Translations under genes and position numbers: made by a program | The notes under the pieces: generated by a model | Database searches by the model: none | Told to the model about the DNA's origin: nothing | What the model saw: the letters and a program-made list of their open reading frames with translations, nothing else | NCBI GenBank assembly: GCA_016808115.1 | Contig: JAEQBH010001151.1 | Location: forward strand, 469,092 to 533,091 | Reading direction: 5' to 3' | Source: Tetrastigma voinierianum | Lineage: Eukaryota > Streptophyta > Magnoliopsida > Vitales > Vitaceae | Length of the DNA stretch: 64,000 nucleotides | Shown here: in pieces, positions 37,700 through 48,890 of the stretch | Position numbering within the stretch: position 1 is the first letter of the stretch | Layout: every line of letters starts with the position of its first letter

Positions 37700-38273
37700 G
37701 TTGTTGCGACATCATAAACAATTCCAGCAGTCAAATTATGTCCGTCATCCAATGCCTTGATATCACAACAACATAGCTGCGACATCAGCTTAAGAAAGGA
37801 AGGACGGCATCGTTTAAATATCGCAACATCAAAACAATGTCGCGACATTAGCCAAAGCTTGAACACTGGAGACCATCACATCCAATGTCGCGACATTGGA
37901 TAGGTAATGTCGCGATATTCAATAAAGGCAGCCTGAGTGGTGAGACAAGCTAAATGTCGCGACATAGAATAAATGCCACGACATCAATTTAAAACACTGG
38001 CAAAGGACTTCAAAGCAACTAGATCAAATGTCGCGACATTAGAGCAAAAATGTCGCGAGATCAGCTTAATGGATCAAACCTACAGAGGCAATGTCGCAAC
38101 ATCAACGAGTGACCAGCATGTCAATGTCTCGACATCAATTCCAAGTAGTCTGGATAGTGAAATCAGTTCAATGTTGCGACATCGAATAAATTCCACGACA
38201 TCAACTTGAGATGATCACAATGAACTTAAATGATCAATGTCGCGACATCAGTTCCAACAATGTCGCAACATTA
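37700..38273. repeat. Array of TCGCGAC-centred palindromes
   Basis: About fifteen copies of a motif whose consensus is the perfect palindrome AATGTCGCGACATT. Exact copies are at 37836-37849, 37884-37897 and 38027-38040. Near copies include 37906, 37953, 38049, 38090, 38170, 38236 and 38259, with single changes such as GCAAC, GTGATATT or GCCACGACATC. Spacing is irregular (about 20-60 bp) and the spacers are not repeats of each other. The array stops exactly where element B inserted. The open frames crossing it (for example 37973-38209) are a by-product of the repeat. Confidence 0.9.
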
Positions 38274-38370
38274 GTGCATGTAATACCTCGAAATATACCA
38301 TAACCATTTTATAACAAGTTTAGGGTATAATATATGTTAAATTTGAAAATTTTCAGACTTTATACTGTTA

Positions 38371-40191
38371 TGTAAGACCCGAGAAAATTCCAATTTTCGG
38401 AAAAAGGGTAAAACGGTAATTTCGGTAAAAATATGAAAATTTTCTAGATCTCGGATGACAAAACGGATTTTACCATTGGAACCGTCTCGTGAAATCTAGC
38501 TACCATGTCGACTTCACGAATTCGAGATAGTTGAATTTGCACGTTGAGGCACACCGCATCTAAAAGCCAAAAATTAAATGTGATGTGACAAAGTCACCTA
38601 TAACATGTACCGGCGTGGCACATGTTGCAATGAAAGTAGAGAGAGGATGAAAATGGATGGCCGAGATAATGCCAAGTGTCAAAAATCCAAAAGAAGGGAC
38701 ACAGGGAATTATCAAATTGTTAAATTGAAAAAGACAAAATAGCTACAATTGTCTACTTCCTTTTGAAGACCAAATGTGAGAGAAAACGTGGGGATGCAAG
38801 AGTTTCGATCTCCAGGGATTTTTAGAGAGAGAGCACCTTCTCTGGGGATTCCCAAGAAATCGCACTCATCTGGGCTGACTGAGCAAGAAGGAAAGTTGCT
38901 CTATGGCGAGGACTACGTTGCGGCACCACTCAGTGGAGTTCCGACAACTCCAAGAGGTAGGGATCTTTTTCCCTACTTGCGTTTATTCTTCTACAGCCCG
39001 TGAATGGTTAGAATGTTCCGAATAGATAGCCTTAAACTCGATCTCAAAAGCTTTGAACCGAGTGGAGAAAATTCATATTTGAGTGATCGTGAGCAGTAAC
39101 CCGAGGGTTTTACTATTCATGTGAATAGTGACACGAAATAATTTTGTGTGAAAATGTGTTTAGTTGAGTGATTCAAAATGAATTGCTCGTGTTTGTTAAT
39201 TAGACCATGTGAGCTAATTTGGTGTAATTGATGGTGAATTTGCATAACATGTTTTATGTGATTTAATTATGTTAATATATATGCATGTGAAAATATTAGC
39301 ATGAACATATTGGAATTGGCATCATGCATTCCATATGAACTAGGGCACCCTAGAACAATAGGAGTGAGTGCATTAGGTGGGTTCTTGAGAGAATTGTTCG
39401 AGGGTCGACCAACACACTATCTGAGTGTCCATTACAACATCGGAGGGTTGTCCATATAAAATATCAATCGTCGGAGTCGGCCCAATTGATATACATCGGA
39501 GGGTTGTCCACAAAATAGGTTATCGGAGTCGGTCCACTATTTATATCGGAGGGTTGTCCACATTTAAAAACAAATACCTTTGTTTGGAAATGGTTTTCTC
39601 ATACATGGTTTAGGCAAGTGTGAGGGAGTCGGTGAGGACTGAGAGATACGTGGTCTGGGCATGTAGATATCTCGAGTAGGTTCATAATTACTTTGAATGT
39701 GTTTGTTTTGCCATGCATGTGACTTAGGGTGGGGAGTAACCCATGTAGGAAATTATTTCTACCGGGCTTTGCTCACCCTGTCGAGGGATCACCATTTCAG
39801 GTACAGGGAGCGATCAGGAAGGCGGCACTCACTAGAGGTCGTGTGTTAGAAGAAAGCCGACTTGTGGTTTTGGCATTTTTATTCTGTATAACATGTATTA
39901 GAGTTTTATAATTTTAATATGTTGAAGTAAGAGTAATGTAAAAAACTCGAATCCATGTAATATATTATCATATATTAGAGAGATTATTAGGCTGGTGAGT
40001 GTTATTTCATATGGGATTTCTGTATGAAGAGAGCATTGAATTGCTTATGGGTTGTATTGGGAAGACTCGTGTGATTAAGAGACTCCGCCCATTTTCTCGT
40101 GAGTAGTGTCTGATTACCGTGACATTCACGAGTATTCCAAGGGGTTGACGGGTTGGGTCAACGGACCCCGGCCTTGAGTGCGGGCGCGTCA
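38371..40191 (+). mobile_element. Solo LTR inserted in the element B 5' LTR
   Basis: 1821 bp from TGTAAGACCCGAGAAAATTC to GGGCGCGTCA, flanked by TGTTA (38366-38370) and TGCTA (40192-40196), a 5-bp duplication with one change. The undisturbed sequence is seen in the 3' LTR (TTGTTATGTGAAATGATAAC). No internal retrotransposon sequence is present. It carries the stem-loop array at 39440-39560. Frames such as 38776-39003 and 39729-39911 lie inside the LTR and show no known domain. Confidence 0.92.
39440..39560 (+). repeat. Stem-loop array with alternating 14-15 nt cores
   Basis: Five cores start at 39440, 39471, 39496, 39523 and 39546. They alternate between TCGGAGGGTTGTCCA and TCGGAGTCGGYCCA. 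The spacers either side of each short core are reverse complements: ATATCAAT with ATTGATAT, then AAATAG with CTATTT. Related arrays are at 57172-57375 (minus), 19222-19335 (minus), and, more diverged, 55850-56000 and 13060-13260. Confidence 0.85.
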
Positions 40192-41553
40192 TGCTAAGAA
40201 GTGAAAATGATAACAACAATGCGGAAATTAAATTCAAGAATCAGGTAAAAGGGTAAATTGTAAAATAAGGACCCAAAGGTAAGATGTAAGAAGTTTATAT
40301 GCCAAAATAGAATAATGAGATAATTTGAAGTGCAAATGAAGAGAGATGAAGGGCTTTGAGCAAAAATGGGAAAACTACCTTAAAATGCAAGGCCAAACAA
40401 GGCCTTAGACCAAAATTAGGGATAAGACCAAAATGGTTCATTGAATGAGCATTTTGCCTAAGGGAGAAAAGAGAGAGAGAGGAGAGATACTACTGCTGAA
40501 GGGAGAAGCCATCTTTGGGTTTTATTTGTTCAAGCAAAGAAAAGGAAGGAAGGAGAGGAGGAAAAGCAAGTTTGAAGAAAATATTAAGGTTAGGAACTCA
40601 TCCTAACTTCTTTTAGTATTTCGTTTTGGTTTCATCAACCCTAACTTGTATAATTGTGATTTTAATTGTTTTAGTTCAGTTTGTGGTTGTTTGAGTTTGT
40701 TGTGGTCTTCAATTGAGGAATGTTTGTATAAAGGAAATGTTAGGGTTTTAGGGGAGATGCTGTCAAAAATTTTCCAAACCCCACATTTTTGTCTTGGCCA
40801 TAACTCATCCAAATTGAGTGATTTAAATTTCTGAGTAAACTAGAGTTCTAAGAGAATAAATCTCCTTGAAATAAGTATATTCAATTTGGACTTACTGGAC
40901 CTTAAAATTCGTCTGTTTTCAATTTTCACATGCTTGGTGTTTTGTATAGTTTTGGGTATTTAGGCTATAAGTTGAGTTTCACTCATTCAAATTGAGTGAT
41001 TCAAATTTCTGGGTTAACTAGACTTTTGGAGAACAAATCTCCTTGAAATAAGTATATTCAAATTTCGACCTATCGATCCGTAAAATTAAGTAGCCGAAGT
41101 GCTATTTGTAGGAAATATTTCAGTGTAAAGTATTTAAAGTAAATAAATAAAAGAAGGGTTGATATATGTTATATGTTTCTACTAAACTATAAGCTTAGCA
41201 CGAGTGTTTCATCCGTGTAGGTAATGGGGCAGACATTCACTTACATTCGCATCCGCCAAGGCAAACACAGCAATAGGAGCCCACCCTTAGTAGGTTTTGG
41301 ATTTGTTTTTGTATATGTAAATGTAGAGTTTTGTAATAGTGAAATTGTATAAGAACAAGTAAATGGGACTCAAATATATGTACAGAATATTATGAACACC
41401 ACTACAGTGGGTCGCTTTATACGTGACATGTTAGTTTTATTTTTTTTTGGTATTATATATAAATCAAATTCCACCCAATGATGTAAAAATCGTTAAAGAG
41501 TTTGAGTCTTAGGCCAGATCCCCTCTTGCCTAGGAGGTAGGGCCCCGAAATGT

Positions 41554-41566
41554 TGGTATTAGAGCC
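41554..41566 (+). promoter_or_regulatory. Element B primer-binding site (tRNA-Met type)
   Basis: TGGTATTAGAGCC, one mismatch from the plant initiator tRNA-Met complement TGGTATCAGAGCC, directly inside the 5' LTR. The mismatch is a C-to-T change. Confidence 0.9.
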
Positions 41567-41661
41567 TAGGTTTAAAGCGGCCTGCATATATGATAGAAAA
41601 GCATGTGTCTAGTAATATGTTGGCCTAATGTGGATGTCCTTGTGTCTTGTGTTTTCTATAG

Positions 41662-42750
41662 ATGGATCATCCTTCGAATTTAGTTGAAGAAGCAATGAAG
41701 AATGTTAACCCTGGAGATAAGGGGTTATCAGCTTTTGAATCCTCTGAAAGCAATGCCCCCACCGAGCCAAATGAAGCCTTGTTGAGGATATTTTAGGACA
41801 TGGCTCGGGTATTGAAAAGATTGACAACTCCAAAAGCCCTAATAGACATGGTAAGAAGACATAACAGGGAATTCCATGGGATAATAATAAAGCCGGAATT
41901 CGGTTAGAAAAAGTTAAAGAATACTGATGGTTATTCCCCCGATCATATATCATTTACGCCCCCACTATTGCGCAGTGAGGCATATGGGATTGCGGTTAGT
42001 GTTGAGGAGTCCATGATTCCAATCCTATGCCATGGGAATTCTTTGCTCAAGAGTTCATGGCTAAATATGTTTCTGATAAGTACCGAGAAACTAAGTGGAA
42101 ATAGTTCATAAATTTGAAGCAAAGGAACTTATCAGTGGCTGAATATGATAAAGAATTTAGCCATCTCAGTAAGTATGCATAAGAGTTAGTTCTCACCGAG
42201 GCATTTCTGTGTAGACATTTTGAAGATGGACTACATGAGTCCATAAAAAGATATTTGGTGTCTGTCATAATATTTCAGCAAGTAAATTTCTATCAATTGG
42301 TGCAAGCAACAATGAAAGTAGAGAGATCTGAAGCAAGTAGTAAAGAAAGGTTTCGTAAGAAGAATTTTTCTAGAAGAGCTTCTTTTGCCTCGGGTAAAAG
42401 AGCTAGAGAGTCCCAAGTTGAGTCAGTATAGGGTTCGGCTACAAGAGGTAGAAGACAGGGAAGTACAGTGGTACCTAGTTCTGGCAGAGGTGCTTCAATT
42501 GGACAAGGAGAAGTCCTGGAGTGCCCTCATTACCATATACTCCATTTGGGCGTGTGTAGATTATTGATAGGAGGATGTTTCAAATGTGGAAGCACTGAAC
42601 ACTTGATAGTGAATTATCCCCGAGAGTCAGGGGATAATAGGAGCTCAGAAGGTAGTGGCAGCAGGAAATCAGTTGTACCACCTTGGACTCCTGGATTGAG
42701 GTGGGGGTCAGGTGGTCCGATTCAACATAGGACGGAGGTATAGTGTCGAT
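41662..42750 (+). pseudogene. Element B gag with zinc knuckle, broken
   Basis: Gag forms the particle that packages element RNA. The ATG at 41662 opens MDHPSNLVEEAMKN; codon 45 is TAG where the frame then resumes DMARVLKRL. The retrotransposon gag domain follows at 42050-42340 in another frame, with FMAKYVSDKYRETKW, LSVAEYDKEFSHLSKYA and FEDGLHESIKRYL. A zinc knuckle at about 42570-42620 reads CFKCGSTEHLIVNY: the spacing is that of CX2CX4HX4C, but the last Cys is Tyr (TAT for TGT). At least three frame changes are needed to link these parts. Confidence 0.88.
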
Positions 42751-42939
42751 GTTGGATCGTCATATGCTTGTTGAACCCCAAAGATGACGAGCTTATGCTA
42801 TGAAGGCTCGTGAGGATCGTGATGCCTTGAAGTGATTGCTGCATTTTCTCCTCTTATGATATTGAGATGCATGCTTTGATGTGAATTTCCGACTCACTCA
42901 TTCATATATTTGTATCGAACATGTGTTTGAGAATGCCAC

Positions 42940-44104
42940 GTAGAGAAATTACCATATGATAAACTTGTTACTAGTCCCCTGGGGCATAGTGTTAGAGTCA
43001 ACCGAGCGCATAAGAACTGTCACCTAATGGCTCATGATCAAGGACAAAAAAATCGTTTTTTTCGGCGAAAAATCGGTTTTCCGTTGGGTTGGAAATGATT
43101 TTGGGAAGGAAAAATCGGAGAAAAATCGCCGATTTTTTCGATAAAAACTTATTTTTCCCCAAAAACCGATTTTTCCTGGAATTTCTGATTTTTTCAGCTC
43201 CAAAAATATGAAAATTGCTTCAAGGGTTTCAATCCACCCAAAATGCCCGGAATTGCAATCTCCACTGCCATTGATTGCACTTTATTATATATAATGCAAA
43301 ACTTTTTTTTATATTCTCTCTTATTATTTATTTGTTCATAATCCCTTTTATAATATTTTATTTCATTTTTATTTTTACATTATAACTTATAATATTTTTA
43401 AAATCAAATATTAATTTGAAAAGGAAAAGAAATAAAATAATATCATTTAAAATTTAAAATTATAATATATAATATTTTGAATCTCTCATTATCTACATAA
43501 TATTTATATTAATAATTAAACAAATAAATAATATTTCTTTAATATAATAATATTCGAATAATATATTAAATATAACATATTTAATTTAATAATTACTAAT
43601 CCATTTGATTTAATCTACCTTAATTAAGATAAGAATCATTTATCATAATCTATATAATTAAAATATGAAAAATTTTAATAACCGATATTTTTGTAAAAAT
43701 ATCCATCGATATTTTATCGATATTTCCGATATTTCCGTAAAATCCAATTACCGATATATCTCTGTTTACCGATATTTTGATCCTTGCTCATGATAGAGAG
43801 TTTTCTTCTAATCTACTTGCTTTGCCGTTTCATGAGTTTGATTTAATTTTGGGAATGGATTGATTATCCATACACCGAGCTATAGTTGATTGTGATAAGA
43901 AAACAATAAGGCTTAAATGTTTCAAATTGCCGAGGTACGCATGGAGCTTAATCAAATGTAATTTCAACTATACAAGCCCGATGATTGCTGAGGAAAGGTT
44001 GTGGAAGCCTTTCGGATTCGTGTCAATTCTAAAAGAGGTTAAGTAGATGTGGAAAAATTCTAGTAGTAAAGGAATTTGATGCGCTTTCGAGGAATTACCA
44101 AGAA
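42940..44104 (+). pseudogene. Element B protease, split by a TIR element
   Basis: The aspartic protease cuts the element polyprotein. Its C-terminal half at 43800-43930 reads LPFHEFDLILGMD, a stop, then LSIHRAIVDCDKK; gypsy proteases have GMDWL here, so the stop is TGG changed to TGA. The N-terminal half lies before 43031 (NCHLMAHD at the break). The 748-bp element at 43039-43786 interrupts the frame. Sequence from 43930 to 44104 leads toward RT and ends ELPRIP, just before the next insertion. Confidence 0.82.
43039..43786. mobile_element. TIR element (hAT- or Mutator-like MITE) in the element B protease
   Basis: Ends are CAAGGACAAAAAAATCG and the complement of CAAGGATCAAAATATCG. Outside lies CTCATGAT on both sides (43031-43038 and 43787-43794), an 8-bp duplication typical of hAT elements; a shared G would make it 9 bp, the Mutator length. 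At 748 bp with no open frame it is non-autonomous. The interior is extremely AT-rich, with ATCGG/ATCGCC-type words near the left end and repeated CGATATTT words near the right end. Confidence 0.85.
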
Positions 44105-44599
44105 TACCAGTCGTACCTCGCCGGATTCGGTCCGACCGACATGATCCGAACTGAAGTCCTGGGGCGTGATATCTATACTATACTATATAATCGTATAATC
44201 AGACCGGGACTCTCATTGACTCCGTTTTCTAGAGCCACTGCATTCAGGTATACAACAATTTCTCGTGATAACAAAAAATCATTTTACATACAAAGAACTA
44301 CCAATCAAGTGGTGTCCACTACAATCTATACACATATATATAAAATCCCATTTACTTATACATGTACATTTCTAATACAAAACATCGATCATAAGCAAGA
44401 TCGTGAGCACCTATCTCCGAGCCTACTTACTTTGCTAATGTGGAATGTCCCGCCCTTCTAGCCTTCTTCTGCCTACACTGATTGAACACCCGTGCTGTTT
44501 TTACGCTTGTTGGGAATATAAGCATGGACAACCACCAATGGCGAACGCTACAAGCTTATACATATGCAGGTATTTCATATAACTTTTAATACTTATTCA

Positions 44600-45340
44600 T
44601 CACATAGACTTTGGTTTCATCGTATGTCAATCTCTTTCTTGCATATTATTCCCATAGTCTTTAACAATATATCTTTTATCTATACTTGCATCGTATTCCT
44701 GCTTTAGAGTACTTTACATATCCCTATACTTCTCATCTTTCATATCTCCCATGGGAGGTAAGACTTATACTTTTACTATCATATCATATACCATCAAGGT
44801 TTTCACATGTTTTCATGTATTTTCATATACTATACTTTCATATACCTTTCTCTTTTATCTACTTTATGTACTTTACTTATTCATATCCTTATCGTGTACT
44901 ATACTTTGTACTTTCTATATACTGTATTCATGTACTGTTCATATACTATTTTCATATACCTATATTCATGTAATCGCTCATTTACATAATCAAGCTTTCC
45001 TTTGTTATACTTTCATATGATAGTCATATACTATGCTTTTCATCTTATACTGTCATATACTATACTTTCATATGATATCTATATACGTGCTTTCATATGC
45101 TTTTCATACTTTATCTCGTTATATACATTTCGTGTCATCGACACTTTACTCTCGTGTGTACTTGTATACTTGTCATATACTTTTCATATACTCGTGACTG
45201 CTCATATACTTTTCATGTATTGTACTTTTCATATACTCCGTCATCTCAGACTTTACTTTGCTCTTGTAACTCCGGTTTTATACTTCATCAAGATAAGAAT
45301 GGGCTTACGCTTCTTATATCACGTTATATATTCTATACAT
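44600..45340. repeat. TTCATATAC-rich low-complexity tract, part 1
   Basis: Dozens of degenerate copies of CATATACTTT / TTCATATAC. Long plus-strand open frames here (for example 44686-44973 and 45002-45397) encode only S/Y/F/H/I-rich repeats and are not genes. A matching tract at 49860-50540 suggests one original tract, now split. Confidence 0.75.
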
Positions 45341-47527
45341 GTCATTTCTAGGGTTTCATGTCCGCAACAATACCTTAGAAGCTTGATACTGAAATAACTC
45401 AGATGCATTCGAGGTACTCATCACCGTATTTGGTGACAAAGTGATTCTATCCGTGATGTGACTGGAAGGTATCATCACCGCACGAGATGCTGATCTCTAT
45501 CAGATATACCGGAGGCATCATCACCGCACGTACAAAGACCCATACCATGTACTATGTAGTGACCCTTTCGGGGCCACCATGATCCAAACGGGATCTATGT
45601 CATCGACCCAAACGCCTCGATATCCGTACCGTATACGTCGCAGCGAATCGGTATCTTCCCTATGCGCACGCCTATCTATCCATCTACCGTGTTCTAAGGC
45701 ATAATCAGCTTCTATTACATTTTCTATACATATCTCATAAGCATGGAATAATCAGAACTACCGCACTAAATAATACGAAGCTGACCAAGTTTGGACCAAG
45801 TCGACCAAGTTGACCGTTTGACTTTTTCGAGGAGGAATAGTTTTAGGTTAACTAAGGCACTATTGTAGGCCTCGGCCGATACGAGTTCATAGACGGCGGA
45901 ACGTCATTAAACCGACTTACTCGATAAAAAGTTACCGCTTATTAGAAGTTCAATATAGCACTTTATCGTTGTCCAAGTTATGTCCGGGATTTAATCTGAA
46001 GTTTAATTCTAGACCCTATATAAACATAGTTTGGGATGCCAAATGAAACCCTAGCCCCCAAGACACTTTTTTGAGTCTAAAACTTAGAAAAGCTCAAACT
46101 GAACCAAGTCGGGCTTTTTGTTCATTTATGAAGCCGTGAAGAGATTGACCGCACGAGGGCACCACCACGGGCCACCGGCGACACGCGCCGGCCTAGAAGG
46201 TGCGCCACATCCAGACGATCCCGCCGGTGTAATTTCACGGCGAACCGCCTCCGAACGCGCCGGGATCGGGCCGACGAAGCGGCGGCGGCGGCCACTGTGG
46301 GTAACCGGGCATTTCGTGATTTTTCGACCATTTTCGGCCACCTCAGGCCACCCCATAGCTCCTTTCCACCATTTTTGGACCCCCTGAACTCATTTCCATG
46401 GTCCCTTTTTGCAGATTCCTCACCGTTTGAAAGATACGACGAAAACAAGTTCGGCCGACGGTTGGATCGAGTTTTCCGGCCACCACAGCGACTGTTGGAC
46501 CAAGGTAATGGTACTGATGAGTTCCTGGTCTCTTGGGCTTTCCATTGATATGTGGTTTAAAAATTTTGGACATCGCTTGGTTAGGTTTCCATTTTTAGGT
46601 TGTTTCGTAATTACCGAGAAGTCGACTCAAAGAGTACCAATTGGTCAAATTTGGCAAAATTGGAAGTTGTATTAGTGAAATCGATGTTTTAGGAATTATC
46701 GACGTTCAATTCTCGAAATCAGCTCCTCGGGTGAAAAACCCCCACTCTTTAGGTGTATCTGTTCAGGGCACACTGTGTAATTGGACTTGTCTGAGTCCAA
46801 TTTGATGGCTCATAGTTCTAAACAGTTATTCTAAGGCCTTCTGGGCATCCTAAGGTTGTCAGTCTCAGCTTATTGTGAGCCAAGGAGTTTTATCTATATT
46901 GGCTGCACTCACGTCTGCCCGATTCTTCTTCCTTCATCCCAGGAAGGTGACCCAGCCTATAGTCTGTGAGTGGTTTATATGTTTTTTTAAATGATTTGGG
47001 GTATTATGTTGATATATCTATTGTGATTAAATATTTACATATATACTGTTTTGATCAAATGGTTGGGTGCATACAAATGTGATTATCGGTCTCATATTAA
47101 ACAAGTTATCATTTCATGTGAATTTTGTCAACATTTTAACTGTTTGGAAGTTGTACTGAGTTCGTGGATGAGTCTGTGGTATTTAGATATTTTGAGGTAT
47201 GTGGATTGGGTTTTAAACCCCCTTGAAAAATTATTGTTTCATGAAATGGATTGAATATATGTGTTTAAAAACTGGTTAAGGAATATGGTCATTGAGGTAT
47301 TTCAAACTCGACCTTGAATCAATGAATTAAAGATCTTCAATGTGTAGTTGATTTAGTTGCGGGAAAGTAAATTCATAAATTCTTAACTTAAGATACAAGT
47401 GACGCTGGAAAAAGTATATGTGAGTAAGGATATCGTGGTCGAGGTTATAAGGTGACGTACATATCAGAATCTAGATCGGGTTCGCATTTATATCATAGAG
47501 TTACGAGATTGCCACTTCTGCACGCGA

Positions 47528-47830
47528 GGTTGGTTACATCCAACTAAGCATATGTTAATTCCATCGACGTGAGGTCGGGTCACCCGACGGTTTGATACCG
47601 AGTTGCCATGTTTGAGGTTGGTTACATCCAAATGGGCTTATATGTTACTTCCACGACCGCAGGTCGAGCCACCCGACGGCTCGATATCGAGCCCGCTCAC
47701 TCTGTCTGAGGTCAGTTACATCCAAATCCGCTATATATTATTATTTCCACCCGCCGTGAGGGTCTAGTGTATCCGACTCCGCTTGATACTGTTTGCCACC
47801 TGTCGTGAGGCTGGAGTGATCCAATCCAGG
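47528..47830 (+). repeat. Tandem repeat, about 85-100 bp unit
   Basis: GAGGTTGGTTACATCCAA-type unit starts recur near 47528, 47612, 47707 and 47808. Each is followed by a CGTGAGGTCGGGTCACCCGA-like segment. Two shorter relatives (CCGTGAGGTCGGGTCTACCG and CGTGAGGTCAGCCTATCGAC) occur at 48910-48990, after the next array. Confidence 0.85.
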
Positions 47831-48023
47831 CCATATATTACCTTAATGCACCGTGAGGCCTGGTTTGACCTCGACCTGGGCTTGGTATTCCGGGCTCTCA
47901 CACCCGGCACGGCACTGGTTCTGACTAATCCAGCAGTGTGGAAGTATTCATTCCGGGTGCGTCTCACTCATTCGATCTGGCCGCTTATCTCTCTCGATCT
48001 CCCACATAGTCGCCGACCTGATT

Positions 48024-48890
48024 CCAGGCACTGCTCCCACGCAGGCACCAACCCAGCTAATAGCCTGCTGGTGACCCACTCACGTAAGAACCTGGGGGTA
48101 CTTGGGCCCCAGTCCCGTGCCCGAGCGAGCCATGGTAATGGGGAGGTCCCGAAGGGGATAAGGTGGTCTACGAGTCTGGGTCCACCAAAAGTCGACAGGC
48201 CCGCACCCGGTGGCGGGTCGCCACAATAAAAGGCGCCTTTATCGTGAGACCCCACCCTTCGTGACCACCTCATGGGTACCCTTCTCGTGTGGAAGCTCAC
48301 CATAGGATATCCTCATTCCCATCGAAGTTCCTTTCGCCTCCCGCAGATTCAACCCGTGGACCTAGGGTCTTTAGTCCAATGGAAGATCTTCTGGTACCAA
48401 CTCGAGCTACTAGCCTCGCTTGGTACCCACTACGTGAAGAACTCGGGTACTTAGTTTTTCCAGTCCCGGTGTCTCGAGGCGAGCCACAGAGCGGAGGTCC
48501 CGATGATAGTGGCTCACGAGGCCTGGGTCCACCAAAGTCGTAACAGTGGGGTTCGCACTGAGGGTGGGTCGCCTACAATTGTGCGCTTTGTTTGTAAATG
48601 ATCGCGTTCTATACTGAGCCTTTAGACGCCGGCCGGGCCGAACACCTATTTTCAGATGCCGGGCCACCGGCTTATACCCAGTTTCCACGCAGGCACCAAC
48701 CGAGCTACTAGCCTTAGCCTGGTACCCACTACGTAAGAACTCGGGGTACTTAAGCCCTAGGTCCTGTGTCTCGAGGCGAGCCATGGTAAATGGGAGGTCC
48801 CTAAGGGGATAAGGTGGTCGGCCGAGGCCGGGGGTCCACCAAAAGTCAGAATAGGTGGGGCCCGCACCCGAGGGTGGGGTCGTCACAGGT
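48024..48890 (+). repeat. GC-rich tandem repeat, about 300-350 bp unit, three copies
   Basis: Anchors AGCTACTAGCC (about 48055, 48405, 48702) and GGTCCACCAAA (about 48179, 48526, 48833) show three units spaced about 350 and 300 bp. Each unit has CCCACTCACGTAAGAAC-like, GGGAGGTCC and GCCCGCACCC-like blocks. It sits inside the array of the shorter unit. Open frames across it (47783-48229 + and 48410-48886 -) differ between units and are rejected as genes. Confidence 0.88.

Larger units (their letters stand above)
38279..41551 (+). repeat. Element B 5' LTR, interrupted
   Basis: Starts TGTAATACCTCGAAATATAC and aligns with the 3' LTR (59700-61121) over 38279-38370 and then from 40192 onward. The gap is the solo LTR at 38371-40191. 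The joined LTR is about 1.45 kb. It contains the twice-repeated module at about 40795-40910 and 40977-41090. The frame 40646-40834 is not conserved in the 3' LTR. Confidence 0.88.

Noticed and set aside
37973..38209. 78-codon frame over the palindrome array
   Set aside because: The peptide merely reads repeated AATGTCGCGACATT words (NVAT, CREI); it does not continue outside.
39440..39560. CRISPR-like look of the regularly spaced cores
   Set aside because: The genome is a plant's, spacers are short (9-16 nt) and pairwise complementary, and the array lies inside an LTR. There is no cas gene.
45002..45397. 131-codon open frame
   Set aside because: It translates the TTCATATAC low-complexity tract; overlapping frames in the same region are equally open.
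48410..48886. 158-codon and 148-codon frames over 47.8-48.9 kb
   Set aside because: They run across the GC-rich tandem repeat on opposite strands and are not conserved from unit to unit.
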